Shown: positions 23,441 to 36,353 of the stretch, in pieces
How positions within the stretch are numbered: the first letter of the stretch is position 1
Layout: every line of letters starts with the position of its first letter
Source: Talinum fruticosum
Taxonomy: Eukaryota > Streptophyta > Magnoliopsida > Caryophyllales > Talinaceae
Length of the DNA stretch: 64,000 nucleotides
Assembly (NCBI GenBank): GCA_021018815.1
Contig: JAITYX010000102.1
Coordinates: forward strand, 186,001 to 250,000
Reading direction: 5' to 3'
Notes under the pieces: model-generated
What the model was told of the DNA's origin: nothing
Seen by the model: only the letters and a program-made list of their open reading frames with translations
Database searches by the model: none
Position numbers and translations under genes: made by a program

Positions 23441-25120
23441 TGGGTGCTGGCAAAGTCAAGTTGTTGCGGTGCAATAGGACTCTTGAGCCTTGAAAACCGA
23501 GGGCCACAAAATTGTGCCTTACGCAAAAACCTTCGCAAATTAAAGAGTATTCCCAGTGCCTTCTACTCCCTTCTAAAAAAAATGAACTTCATGAGCGACC
23601 TATCTCGTTGGATGCATGAGATGACCAATACCGAGAGAATAGGTTTATCCAATTATGGGCTAAATACTTTATTCAGTATTCGCCAAGTGAAAGTCTATTG
23701 GACTTTTTAAGAGCTGTTGTGGCCTTTCGGGATCCTCAACATCATGTCTTCGAGTTTGGGGATAAGGAACCGTGCCTCCTACCCGAAGAATTTTATGTTA
23801 TACTAGGCGTCCAACGGCGTACGAAACCTATCATGCCCAAATCTTCCGAAAACCTCTCGCTAGACCTACAAGCATCTTCCGAAACCGAGCAATAGGAATT
23901 TGGGGTGGATTTTTATCGGGAATCGGTGAATTCGATGAATTTAATGAAACACTATCGGCAGATGTACGCGTTCTCTAAAGTGATCATTATCCCGAGGCGA
24001 TGAGCTATTATTACCTGTCCGATAGGTGGATTCTTACTGGTAGGAGGTCGCGGGGATATGGCGCAGCGGAGCTTCTAAGCTTAGTTGAGCGGTTTAAGAA
24101 TTACTGTTCCCTAACACCGGTAATAGTTGCTTGAGATGGTTATAGGTTTACATCGGCTGGAGGCCAATTCTTATGAAGACTTTGCTGGGAGCCCCCTGTT
24201 GTTGTAGGTAAGCAAATAACAGTTGACGAGACCAAACGACATGAACCAGTCGGTGGCCCCGGTAATAGGTTGATGTTCGGTGCCGCCCAAGCTGAATTGC
24301 CTCCGGTTCACGCCTTAAGTCTCGATTTTTTGCTCCTTTCGCTATTTTTGCGTCTTTTTTATTTATTTTACTCCTGTTGGGCCTAGAAAAGGTTGAATTT
24401 TGACTGTGCAAGACACTTATTTTTTATTATCTCGTGACGTACAAATCTAGTTAATGGAGCATCTAAAGCTAATTCAGGCTCCTACAAATATTGATGCGTA
24501 CCTAGTAGTACACTTTTGTCGGCGAAACGAAGGAGGTGGTAATCGATCACCCCGCTTCCTAGCGAGAGTACCTTAGAAACCATAGTAATGATATAGCGTG
24601 GTACATTGTGCATTAGAAAGTGTCCCAATTTAGGACACATACCATACAACATCCTTTTGTACTCCCGCTAGGCCTAGAAATCAGCACCTATTACTTCCCT
24701 AACCGAGTGTTGTGGCGGATGGGAAGAGAGCAGGTAATTCCTCTCGTTGGACCGCATCTAGCCCGCTACCTTTGAATTATTTAAAGGATTTGGCAACTCT
24801 AACCGAATGAAGTCATGCCCCGAATACTCGGATGAATCGCCAAAGCATTTGACACATGCGAGCAAACCAAATACTATTGTATCTAACTATTATTTGGCGT
24901 GGATAATAGAAGTGGATCCCCAATGGCGTAATGCACTAAGAGCTCGAGAGATGGATCCTGAAAAAGTTGTTCCTACTCGCTGCACCACTCCAAATTCACG
25001 AAGCAAATCCTCGAGTAGCTAAACGTGTTCGCCGAAGAGAATCCGGAGCCAAGGAAGCCGACAAGAGGAAGGCCCATAGAATTAAGGAGTCGAAGAAGCG
25101 TACCCGAGATGATTAGGCTG
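23441..25120 (+). pseudogene. DUF7745-like antisense gene of Tat-AB (decayed)
   Basis: Plus-strand coding remnants start around ATG 23582. They include a block of the form F.DP..HVFEFGDKE....PEEFYVILG (about 23718-23812), which I recognise from plant proteins labelled DUF7745 that often sit in gypsy elements. The C-terminus (about 25018-25115) is very basic, with KRVRRRE and KESKKRTR, a plausible bipartite nuclear localisation signal, ending at TAG 25117. Several stops and shifts lie between. It lies head-to-tail after the PMD gene and convergent with integrase. The family name is from memory and function is unknown. Confidence 0.5.
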
Positions 25121-25312
25121 AGTCTAGTGACCCTAAAGGAAAGAAAGTAAAGATAGACTATAGCTTAGATTTTTGGTGGAATTTTTAGGAAGGAATAAAA
25201 GAATAAGAGGATTAGTTTTTCCTCTTTAGAACAATTTTTTAAGTAGTGTGCTTGTTTTATTTCCCTTTTATTAGTTATGTACTTGGGTAAGTAATAGGCT
25301 TACCTTTTATTA

Positions 25313-25318
25313 AATAAA
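25313..25318 (+). terminator. Poly(A) signal AATAAA for the antisense gene
   Basis: AATAAA about 195 nt after the stop of the DUF7745-like ORF, in a T-rich context with an upstream TTGTTTT-type element. It is the only canonical signal in the spacer before integrase. Confidence 0.4.
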
Positions 25319-25559
25319 GCAAGTATTATGATATACTTTTATATTTTATATTTTATCGCTCACCAAGAGGTAAAAATAAATCGGACCGCCTAATTGGACT
25401 GTCCAATAAATAAATAAGGAGACCATCTAATTGTACGGTTAAAATAAATGATAGAGTTAAAATTAAAGGGGATTATTCCGGCCCAGCCAACCCACCGTTG
25501 TCCGGGTGGTGGCCGGCGCCTGCCACATCATGGCCTAGTTGAGCCGGGCTTGGCCCATC

Positions 25560-26790
25560 ATCCATAGTCGTGCTAGACGTAGTATTTTTTCAATTGATCC
25601 AAGTTCGTGTAGTGAAAGATCTCGTCACCATCTAAATCAATCGGCTTCACCGCTCCGCTCCGTAATATCTAACTAAGCACAAATAGACCTTGTCAATTAG
25701 GCCTAAATTTCCCTCGTGGATCCCGAATTGGCGCCCTAATCTCTTTAAAGACTCTCCAATTTGTAGGCTTCGAGGCTTCACTCTTTTGTTGAATGCCCCC
25801 GATATACGTGCCTGGTTATATTTGGACATTATGCAGGGCGTTTAGGAGTCTTTCATCCAGCAACAACAACTCTTCATAGCGTGCTTTAGGCCCACTCGGC
25901 TTCCGAATTTGACTTTCAGCGATTATTCTTAGTGAGGGAATGGCAATCTCTATTGGAAGGACTGCTTCCATGCCGTAAACGAGGAAGTATGGTATTGCTC
26001 TCGTGGAGGTCCTAATTGAAGTTTGATAGCCCTACAAAGCAAAAGGCAACTTATTAGGCCAATCCTTATAGCTAACAACCATCTTCTCCACTATTTTACG
26101 AATGTTCTTATTGGCTACCTCGACTACTCCGTTGGTCTATGGTCGATAAGGAGAAGACTTATGGTGCTTGATCTTGTATTTATCCAACAAGTCTGCTACT
26201 TCCTTCCGAAAATGACTGTTATGATCACCGATAATGGCAAATGATGTTTCGACCGATGAACTTAGCCACCGCTTCAATGTCCGAGTTGCGTAAGAGGATG
26301 CTTCTACCCACTAGGTGAAGTACTCGATTGCTACCAACATAAATTCATTACCACCCGTTCCTTTAAGGGTCACCTTGCCAATAATATCTATTCCCCAAAC
26401 CGAGAATGGCCGGGGTGATGCTAGTGTTGTGAGAAATGATGGTGGTTGGTGCTATAAATTTGCATACACCTAACACTTATGGCATTTTCTAACCAACTCA
26501 TAGCAGATCTGCTGCCATGATCGACCAGTAATAACCAAGTCTCTAAATCTTTTGAACCAACATTTTACCATTCATATGGGTCCACACTCCTCGCCATGAA
26601 TCTCATCCATAATACGCTTTACTTCATATCGATTGACACAAAGTAAGTTGATCCCAATGTTGGATTTCTTGTACAATTGCCCTTGATTAATGAAGAATTT
26701 GGCAACCAACATCCTAATGGCTCGTTGGGCTCTAGGTGTGAAGTCCAATGGGTATTCTTGCTTATCCGGATATTGATAAATGTAGTGATA
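25560..26790 (-). pseudogene. Tat-AB integrase (decayed)
   Basis: Reading leftwards from 26790, the zinc-binding N-terminus (H...H...CHKC, the CHKC at about 26510) is followed by a catalytic core. The core begins WGIDIIGK at about 26385-26400 (first Asp). The region equivalent to the second Asp, near 26230, is disturbed by a frame shift. It then reads SPYRPQTNGVVEVANK with the catalytic Glu at about 26105-26160. The C-terminal part includes the 25647-25829 open piece. It would have inserted the cDNA into the genome. Frame shifts and stops make it inactive. Confidence 0.75.
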
Positions 26791-27413
26791 CCAACTGGTT
26801 TGTCGGTATTAGACACTTCTAATGTATAGATGTGTGCTGGCTGACTCCGTTGCTCTATGTGATTGGGCATTGCAGGAATGTCATTAGGGATATTAATCAT
26901 GGATGCTAATTTGGCTAACGCATCTGCGAATTGATTGTCATCCCTAAGAAGGTAGGTGAAAGAAATACTCTCAAAATGCTTTGATTGTTTGACTAGGTGT
27001 GCTTGGTAGAGTGCTAAGGCTTCACTACGTACCTTTCGGCTTTGTGAAATCGATTAATAATAAGACCGGAGTCACCAAAAACCCCGATATTCCGGACCCC
27101 GATCTCTACAGACGGCTTCCAATCCCGTGATATACGCTTCATACTCGCGGCATTATTGGTGACCTTGAAATCTAATTTGAGTGAAATGGGAGTGTGTGCT
27201 CCCTCCGGTGAGACTAGAAGAATCCCTACTCGAAGCCCTTCGATTGGAAGCACCGTCGAAGTATATTATCCAAACGTTCACTCTACTTGAGAGATATTTT
27301 CATCCGGAAAGTCAAGGTGTTCGGGTTGCGATTTAGTTATAGGTAGATCGGCTAAGAATTCCGACACTACCCTTCCTTTGATCGCTTTTGGGGGACATAC
27401 TTGAGTTCGAATT
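26791..27413 (-). pseudogene. Tat-AB archaeal-type RNase H (aRH) domain (decayed)
   Basis: Contains VGILLVSPEGAHTPISLK and, further on, IGVFGDSGLIINRF (about 27040-27085), then DDNQFADALAKLAS (about 26910-26950): the Asp-bearing blocks of the second, archaeal-type RNase H found in Tat elements. It is separated from the first RNase H by the solo LTR at 27414-30065. Frame shifts are present. Confidence 0.7.
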
Positions 27414-29734
27414 TGTAACGCCCCCAATTATCATTACTTAATAATCCCTAGTTAGAGAATATTAATTATGGTCGCAGCGGAAGTTGACGATCGTAGGCGT
27501 TACCACCGCCCTAAGAATAGGACCAGGCTAAGTGATTAAAATCAAAATACCATTTACGTTTGTGAATGTAACAGGTTGGTTGGGTCCCGATATCGATAAG
27601 TATTTGTACCCCTAGTACTTAAGTTTCATATCATGTTTGAACAAAACCCAAAATATAACTTAGTGGCTGGCTTGCATATACTTCAACATAGTCTCACCTA
27701 CTTGTTTAACATGAGGAAATTACACAAAATATAATGATTTCCCAATTGACTCCAAGCCACGATTGAGGTGAAATCAATGTGAGCATCTAGATACCTTCGT
27801 AACCATATATACCACTTGTCCAGCTATGTTTGGCCTTCGTCGGACTTGGTAGCTAATTGATTGTTCACCATTGCTTTCCCTAAAACAAAAACAAGTAAAA
27901 TGTTTCGAAAAGTGAGTCGAAACTCAGCACGAACATTCCCGCACCTGTAAAATCTCGTTGAAAACATTTTAATTGAGCGCGCGCATTTCAATTCATTTTA
28001 GTTGGAAATCGGGAGAGAATATGAGTAAAACTTGCTTGCTCGGTTATTATCTCGAAAGTGGAACCCCTTGATAAGTGATACGATCTTAGTAAGGTGCACA
28101 CCCCCGGGCCGACCGAGAACCCGAGTTGCCGCCGCGCGGTGAAATTAGAGAGCATAAGCCCCGATGATTGATAATTGGGCGGGGACCACTTAATTAGGTG
28201 GCAAAACTTGACTTGCAAATGATTCATTATTAGTTATTCATGTAAGAAATGTTGAGATTTGATGAAATAGGTGAATTTTCGAAGGGTACAGTGCAATGAA
28301 CGTACCTGAATTGAGAATATTTGTTTCTCCCCTTTTATAAAAATTCAAGTTACCAGCTAATCGGTAACTGAAGTGGCCTCAATTCTGTTTCAAATAGATT
28401 TTTGTTGTTAATAATGTTTCTCTTGAGTTTCAATAATTGAATTTGTATAAGCGTTGACAACTTATTTCATTTTCTATATTTATTACGTAATCGGTTAAAC
28501 TACGTTTTCTTACATAACTTTACTGCATTAATTCCGTTTCAAATATTGGACACAATGCATACTAAAAAAGTTGGTTCGAGTTAATTGGATAATCAATGAT
28601 TTTGATTTAATTCAATTTGTTAGTTGACTTGGATTAAAAATGGTATATATATGTATATACATAAACAATCACTTATTCCCGATTTATTCCTTACTTCTCC
28701 TTTCATTGCATTCAAAACCCATAGTTAAATAATCAATTAACCCATCAAATGCCTTTCCCTAGGAAGGTTCCATAATCCACCGAATTGCTCAAAACTCATA
28801 CATACACCATTTTAAGGTCATAAGCATTATTCTCTCAACAAAATTCACATTCACAACCACAATTAGGTATGCTTAATGCTCAATTATTTTCCATGCCTCT
28901 ACACATAACTCGATATCTAATTTTCAATTTCCACATATGCATTCCCTTTCATTTTCTCAATACAACCATTTCCAAAATATAACAAATCCATCAAATTACT
29001 CAATTCTATAATAAGACATCCCCAATCTCATTCACTAATTCATAATTTCCCAAAAAGAATCTTATTCATTTACATTCATACACAATCAATCCACCAACAT
29101 ATCAAACCTCAACCATTCACACCAATTTAAAATTTTCCCAATTAAATCTTTAAATTTACATCTTAAACATCTTTCTAAATCATATAATTCAATTTACAAC
29201 TACAATCAATAGATGGATAATTAAGGAAGATGAATTAGGGTTTAAGGTTTTACCTTCAAACCCAAGAGTGGAAGCCGAGGAGAATAAGCGACAGGTGGTG
29301 AACAGCGGAGCTCCGGCGGCTACCGGGAAGCACCGGCGTCGACTCCCGAGTGATCGAGCCGCGGCTGGTGGCTGGCCGAAGAGTGGGTTGCGGCAGTGGA
29401 CAAACAGCGCCCGCGGAGGAGAAAGGAGAGCGAAAGCGCGAGTGAGGGAGAGAGCGAGATAGAGAGGAGGGACGGATGGCCGACGCCGGTCTCCCGGCAG
29501 GCGTGGTCGTGCGGATGGTCGGAGAAGGCAACGGCAGCGAGGAGGGGAGGAGCAGGGGAGCACGGGAGAGGCGAGACAGGGGAAGCAAGTGAGGAAATTG
29601 GGACTAAACTTGCCCGATTGTTTTACTTTTATCTTTAACCGCCCTTTTTTTTTTATAAAAATTCCAGAGAAATCCATTTCTGGATTTCTCCTTCAAAAAT
29701 CTGATTTGTTTATTTTATTATTTTGATTTTATTT

Positions 29735-29830
<96 letters not shown>

Positions 29831-30065
29831 TTCTTATTGTTACTTTTTTTTTAATTTTATTTTAATAATGATGTTTACAATTTATAACCTTATTATGAGA
29901 TTTTTATTAGGGCCACTTCGTCGCCTTAGCTACATAACACGTATATAAAAATAATGTAAATATAAATATAAAATATCGAATTGAAGTGCACGCGCTCAAT
30001 CATATAAATTTTGTAATTAATGAATTAATAAAATAAACAATGTGATTTAGGGTCGGGTTGTTACG
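27414..30065 (-). repeat. Solo LTR (2652 bp) of another gypsy family in Tat-AB
   Basis: Flanked by a perfect 5-bp target duplication GAATT (27409-27413 and 30066-30070). Ends are TGTAACGCCCCC on the left and GGGTTGTTACG on the right. On the minus strand it would start near YGTAACAACCCGACCC and end GGGGGCGTTACA, the usual orientation for large-LTR chromovirus-like families. It contains a GC-rich purine block (29250-29600) and a long ATTT/ATT microsatellite. No internal domain remains. Confidence 0.8.
29734..29830. repeat. (ATTT)n-(ATT)n microsatellite
   Basis: About seven ATTT units run into roughly 22 ATT units, near uninterrupted. Confidence 0.95.
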
Positions 30066-30070
30066 GAATT

Positions 30071-30558
30071 CGACGGAATGATAGTCCATCTTGTTATCTT
30101 GCTTGCTTATGGTTGGCTACTCAAGCATATACTTAATGGGATCCATATGTGCTACCACATGTACCGTGTGGGTTAACATGTAGTGTTTGAGCTTCTTGGT
30201 AACCCGGACTAATTCCCATTATGTCTTCTCTAATGGCATATATATAATCTCATAATCTAGGAACTTCTTGCTTATGTAATAAATTTTGTGCTCATCCTTC
30301 CTGTCTCGTTGAGCTAGCATGGCTCCCATAGCCGTCTCTGTCATGGTGAGGTAGAGAAGTAAAGGTTTCCCTGGTTGGGGTGGAACTAGCACTTGGAAGA
30401 TTAACTAGGTATTCGTTAACCTTCTCGAATGCTTGTTGGTACTCAACATCGTAAATGGGTTCAGATATTTTCTTCAACTTCTTGAAAATAGGTTCACGGA
30501 CCATAGTCAATTTTGATATGAAATGATTGATGTACTCGTAAATGTCCTAGGAAACCCC
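30071..30558 (-). pseudogene. Tat-AB RNase H domain (decayed)
   Basis: Minus-strand remnants read ...LKHYMLTH...MDPIKYMLE (about 30110-30200), typical of the C-terminal half of Ty3/gypsy RNase H. It is preceded by the connection region at 30292-30510 (KKLKKISEPIYDVEYQQAFEKVNEYL). Interrupted by stops. Confidence 0.65.
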
Positions 30559-31570
30559 TTACCTCTTTTTCGTATTTGGCGGTGGGATCTCTTGAATGGC
30601 TTTGATCTTGGATGGATCAACTTTAATTCCTCTAAGACCGACAACGTAGCCTAACAGTTTGCTCGAGGTTACCCCAAAGGCACACTTTTGAGGGTTAAGG
30701 CGCATGTTGTATTTTCCGAGTCTTCCGAAGAACTTCCTTAGGCTGGGTAGGTGCCCTACCCTATCTTTGGAATTTATGATCATGTCATCCACATAGACCT
30801 CGGCTTCTTTGTGGATCATGTCATGCAATAATGTTGTAGCAGATCCTATGGTATATTGCACCGGCGTTCTTGAGCCCAAATGGCATCACCACATAACAAT
30901 ATGTCCCCCATTGAGTGATAAAGGTCGTTTTTTCCATATCTTCTTAAACCATCTTCACCTGATTGTACCTAGCATAGTCGTCCATGAATAAAAGTAAAGC
31001 ATGACCCGTTGTGTTATCAACAAGGATGTCAATATGGGGCAACGAGAAATTGTCTTTAGGGCTTACCTTGTTCGGATCTCCGAAGTCAACACATATGCGG
31101 ACTCTGCCATCCTTCTTTGGAACCGGTATTATATTTGCTACCCACCGAGGATAGTGAACTACCTTGATGAACCTATCCTCTAACCGCTTCTGGACCTCTT
31201 CCTTAATTTTTAGTGCCCATTCGAGGTTTCACCCTTCTTAACTTTTGCTTAACTAGCTTAGCGTCTTCGTAAAGTGGTATTTTGTGTTCTGCTATACTTG
31301 GATCTATCCCCAGCATGTCTTTGTAGGACCATGCAAAGACATCTATGAACTCTATAAGGAGTGAAGTGAATTGCTTCAGCTCTTCTAGATCTAGTGTTTT
31401 CCCGTTCTTAACCTCTCGGGGTCGATCAAATGATCCTAGATTAATTGTTACTATTTCCTCTATTATTGTTGAGCGATTTTCATAATCTTCCATAGCTTTT
31501 ATTAATTATTTAGGGATTTCTTGTTCATCATTAGAGGCAAAACAATTGAAAACAAGAAGAGGCAAAGAGT
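30559..31570 (-). pseudogene. Tat-AB reverse transcriptase (decayed)
   Basis: The N-terminal piece 31203-31493 contains FAWSYKDMLGIDPSIAEHKIP, a strongly conserved entry to Tat RT. FMDDYARYNQ (about 30965-30995), MPFGLKNAGA (about 30865-30893) and the catalytic YVDDMI (about 30780-30800) follow in the expected order. A one-base shift near 30850 and stops break it. It would have copied genomic RNA into cDNA. Confidence 0.8.
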
Positions 31571-32729
31571 AAGAAGAAAGGTTTACTTTATTGAATGAAG
31601 AAATGGGTACATTAGACTCGAAACCGAAGATGCAGAATTGGAAGCAATAAAATTGAGAAAAGAACTAGAAACAATAGAAGAAGAATTAAAAGCCCCGGTA
31701 TTAGACTCGGGAAGGGGATGCGCTCTTAAGCTAATAGTGAATTCATGGCCCTCTTTGGCGTCAATCCAAGTGATATGCTTGGACTCTTCATTATCGGCGT
31801 CACCGATGAATCGACCGGATCAAACTATGGGTGCGACATGGCTCATGATAGTATCGAGAACAAATTCCCTTCTAAGTTATTCTCTTCCCCGAATAGAAGA
31901 CCGAAAAGATTATTCCCAGCCGAGTTAATCAAGTCCGGTGTGGACTATCCTTCTTCAATGAGTAGGGAGCCTCTATTTCTAGTATGCAACGAGTCATTGA
32001 AAATTTCCGGGCCAGGAATCGAACGCCCTTCTCATTGAGGTAGTAGGGTTCAGGAAAACCATAATAGGGAAGTCGCCCCTTTCTTCTAGGATTTGCCCGT
32101 TTAGAGTATAAGGAAAGGGCTTAATAGAACGGACTATGTGAGGTGAAGTCCTCTTAGTCTGAATCTCCCACTTGGCTTGAGCTACTTCCTTAGTAGTAGG
32201 TTGACAGCCTAGCCCAAATTTGTAATTATTACTGGGTTCAAGGGGTGGAAAGATAGGGTGGTATGACCTTCTCCCCGGAGCTAGACCTGGAAAGTACCCT
32301 CTCTTCCTAAGTATCGAGTGGACACTAAGGTTGCCATAAGGGTTGAAATTAAGAGGTGCTTTATCCTTATCTAAGGCAGCGGCAGTCTTAAATCCATATA
32401 ATTCTTCATCGTTGGCATCGTGCTCGATCTCAACCACGAATTCCTTAGAAGTGATAGTAGCATAGAGATTATACGCGTTGACGGTTATAACTTGACCTTT
32501 GATGATCATCTTAACTTTTTTATGTAGTGTAGAGGGCGCTGCTTGATAATCTTACAACCGAGGGCATCCCAAGTAGAAATTGAATGTAGGTAGGATATCT
32601 AGGACTTGGAACTCAATGTTCCTTTCTATCGGCCCTATATTGATTGGTAAGGTCAACGTCCCTAAGACTGTTCTCTTACAATTGTCGTTAGCTCGGAGAT
32701 GGACATTTTGTTTAGAGAGCTTTTGCTCT
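31571..32729 (-). pseudogene. Tat-AB PR-RT linker region
   Basis: Includes a 171-codon open piece (31994-32509) with YGFKTAAALDKDKAPLNFNP and GYFPGLAPGRRS, matching the linker between protease and RT in Tat elements, where a G-x-G-rich segment precedes a YGLGY-like motif (here FGLGCQPTT). It is the best-preserved stretch of this element. Confidence 0.6.
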
Positions 32730-32926
32730 CTAATTCCTAACCTTCTGGCAGTTCTCTATAGACAGGACATTCGTAGCTGATCCATTGTCTATCATGGTTA
32801 AGGGAACAAACTTGTTGATGCAAGTTACAGTTAAATAAAGGGCATTGTTGTGTGCAACACCTTTTTCCGGGAGATCCTTTTGATCAAAAGTAATGGTTTC
32901 AGGAGAGACCTCGATCATGCTAAGTG
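32730..32926 (-). pseudogene. Tat-AB retropepsin, distal part
   Basis: Carries ALYLTVTCINKFVPLTMIDNGSATN, with the active-site DNGSA. The upstream part of the same frame is displaced by the copia solo LTR 32927-34412 and resumes at 34413. The uninterrupted homologue is in Tat-D at about 4376-4768. Confidence 0.65.
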
Positions 32927-34412
32927 TGAAGACTCGGACTCCGAATCTAGATCATTCCGAGTGCTACATAAAGACTCGGTACAAACCTCATCCCTCCTAA
33001 GTTTTGATTACAAGTAATTCGAGTGTTATAGAAACTTACGCATAAGTTTTCATTCGTTTCGACTTATTCGGAAAACACATTCTTGCTTATCTTCTTACAT
33101 TGATGTTTCTTAGTCACTCGGACATCACTCGGATCTATCGCATGATCAAATAATCTCTCTAACACTTTTTATCCGAGTTCGATCTGCATATTTCAACCCG
33201 AAGTGAATTACGGTGTTAATTCATCTTTCTAAGTTAGTTTGTGAGTTTGAGAATTATTTGTCCGAGATCAAGTCCTTATACTCGATGTTTTCACTCTTAT
33301 AACTTGATCTCTCTTAGGATCGACTCGATGGAATTTGAGTATAATTAATATTAGACTCGAGAAAATTCCACTCTTCTAGGCCTAAGATAATTATACACTT
33401 AACTGTCTTAATTAAATTATTATCCGTGCCTAATCTTGGACCAAAGTATTTTATGCTTTGAAAATCAAAATTGTTTACTTTTGTAGGTTATTCAAACGAG
33501 GTTATTTCATTTTTTAAATTACAAAAGTAACCGACTTCAAGTTGTTAATCACCGACAGACAAGTTTTATCTACTTCGAACAGGGTTCAAATACCGTGTCG
33601 TGGTTGTCTGTTTCCAAAATTGGAAAACTCCATACGCTAATCTCAACGGTGGTTTCCACCTTACTTTTCGAGACATCACCGGTTGACTGGAGCACCTTTA
33701 GGAGCCGAGCCATTGCACAACGTTCACATCCCAACGGATCTTTTACGAGTGACTTAGAAGAGTCGTTATAACGGCTAATAAAGACTTCGTTCAGAACCAA
33801 GACACAATGACTAATCCGCTTGGTCATCTATAAATAGAAGTCACTTCACAAGACTAGAAGATTATTGGAATTATTGTTGAAATACATTACTTAAGCTAAA
33901 TTCTTTGTTTACTCATTCAATCTTCTTTTTACAACTCCAAGTCTCGTATTTAATATTTTTCGAGTTGTAAAGTCTTGTAATCAATCACATATACTTCTTA
34001 CTTTCGAGTAAGGTCCCTTGACTGAGTTGTAAAGGTTACCTCAGCTCAATTGTCACTACCTGTAAAAGTTACCTCGGTTAGGAAGTAATAGATCGGATAA
34101 GGGAACTTCGAGTCTAGGAAAACTCTATAAGGAATTGTCTAAGGGAGCAATTCTGGTTGAGTCGATCCATTGTATTTTAAGGATTCAAAATAATGGATTT
34201 GACTGGCTGCTTGGATTAGCACCGTCCGTGGTTTTCTACCCCACGTGGGTTTCCACGTATCTCCGAGTTTACACTTTTCGACTCCAATCTAAACTCATAT
34301 TATCTTGTTCATTTTTTCAAGCTTATAGTTTCTAAATTTGTTGAAATTTCCTCATCACCCTATTCAACATCTCCTTCTAGGGTGACTAAGACACTCCAAG
34401 AGCAAACCTTCA
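32927..34412 (+). repeat. Copia solo LTR (1486 bp) in Tat-AB protease region
   Basis: TGAAGACTCGG...ACCTTCA, bounded by a perfect AAGTG duplication (32922-32926 and 34413-34417). The empty site is visible in Tat-D as CTAAGTGCATCG at about 4601-4612. The TATA box is at 33829-33836 (TATAAATA, then GAAGTCAC). Confidence 0.9.
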
Positions 34413-34417
34413 AAGTG

Positions 34418-36353
34418 CGTCAATCAAAGCCTGCCTATGTTTCGGGAAACGAGATATTAGTTGCCAAATCAAAATATCAATTTTTAACTTCGAAGTTGTT
34501 TAAGGATTGGGTCTTCTTCTTTTGTAGCTCCGGGTTCTTTTGGGGCTTCCCGAGTCTACTGTCGACCCAGGGGTGTGTTATGTCGTCTATATCTAATAAG
34601 GAATTGAATTTCTAGACCTTTAGGTTCTCCACAAAAGTCTTCTTCTTCTAAGGGTAGAGTGTACCGTAAGTCGTAGTCGTTATCGTCGGTGTTATTTCTT
34701 GTTTCGTAGACATCTTCTTCATCACTTACCCACAACCCATGAACTTCTAGATCTAACGGAGGCAAGGTAAGAAGTGGTTTGGACTCATCAATATCTTGGA
34801 TGAAGACAGACGGGTCCCACCGACCTAGAATGGGTTCGGTGAAATTAGTTAAGGTCTTGTCAAAAGCATTTTTGTTGTTACTTGGTTTTTGGGCAGCCTT
34901 AAGTAAAGGGAGTTAACCATTTTGAAACATGCTCTCTAGTTTGTTATTGAATGTCTAACACTTGTTCGATGATGTGTCCGCATGCATGATGGTATTTGTA
35001 AAATTTTCCCGCGTCCCGCATTTTGGACTGTTTCACGGTTTTGGATTCTACTCTAATGGGTGGCAAGTCCATCTTTATCTTAGCTAATAGGCGAGTCAAG
35101 GGTTTGAGTGTAGGTAGTATCAATAGGTGTGTAGTCAGTATACCTATTGAGGGCATTGACATATGCACCCCGCTTGTATTGCTCGTATCGAAGGTTTTCT
35201 TATCTTTGGATTGATAATTACCTCTATACCCTGTCACGACTTTTATGGTCATGGTAGATAACTTTTCGTCTATCGGTATCCAAGCATCTCTAAGGGTTGA
35301 AAAGTTCATCATGGGTAAGAATTTGAGGTGCTGATTATAGTTAGGCTAAAGATTTTTCACGATGATCCTAACTTGGTCCTTTTCGGAGGGTCGGTCTACC
35401 ATGTAGGCGAGTCTTTTCTCTCCATCCGGTGAGAAAGTCCGTGAAGCTTTCTTTCTCACCTTGTTTGATTAATTCCAAATCTCTAAGGGTAACTAGCAGA
35501 TCGGTGTTATAGGAGTATTGATGTAGGAATTCCTTATAAAGATCTGTCTAATTGGCGACCTTACATGGATCAACCGCGTTATACCACTTTATTATGTCGG
35601 TATCAAAAGTCCATGGGAATATGACGTGGTAAGTGTCTTCCGGAATATTGTTAAGAGTCATTGCTCCCAAGAAGTCGCGTACATGATGATGGGGATTCTT
35701 AGGACCTCTAAACTTAATATCGGGCATGTTAAACTTAGGGGTAGTTTTCCTTTGGGGATTGAAGTGAATCCCTTATGATAAAAGTAGTGATTACTGAACA
35801 TGGACGATTCCCTTAACATTTGTTCTCTCCGATCTACACGTAGATCAGTCGAGGTTTGGATTCATGCTTAAGGGATTCATTTTTAGGACTATTTGGAGGA
35901 GATAAACTAGGTCAAGGTGGAGAATCTAATATCCCTCCTTTTCTTAAGCGTTACGCTTCCTTATCTCTCTTACTTGTCCTTAATAGCTTTCGAATAGTCT
36001 TAAGATCACTTGATATCGATGTTATTTTCTCATCTTAATCATCCATCCTAGTTTCCACCCCGGCTAAGTTCACATTAAGCAAAGTAAGAATAGGAGACTG
36101 TTCAGGGTTAAATCCATTGGAAGGGAATTCTTTCTAAGTATTGTCTTACGACAAAGAATAGATTGAGCCGATGTGAACACTGAAACTTGTCGGACCGGTG
36201 TAGACCGCGGAGTAGAACGTAATGCGGAACGGAGAAAAGATGTGCCGGACTCCTTGGTGAGGCGTTCTAATCTTTTGGAGCTCGAATTCGATGATACTCA
36301 ATTGTCGTAGACTTCCCTATTCTGCAAGCACAAAGGATGAGGCTTTGGACCAT
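34418..36353 (-). pseudogene. Tat-AB gag (decayed)
   Basis: The start is probably ATG at 36353, homologous to 6458 in Tat-D. The piece at 34944-35312 includes a damaged zinc knuckle (KYHHACGHIIEQ, with Cys positions lost, about 34965-35010), and an acidic linker lies at 34556-34765. Gag forms the particle and binds RNA. Many stops and shifts are present. Confidence 0.65.

Noticed and set aside
29189..29677. 162-codon minus-strand frame
   Set aside because: GC-rich purine block inside the solo LTR, with overlapping frames on both strands and no recognisable domain.
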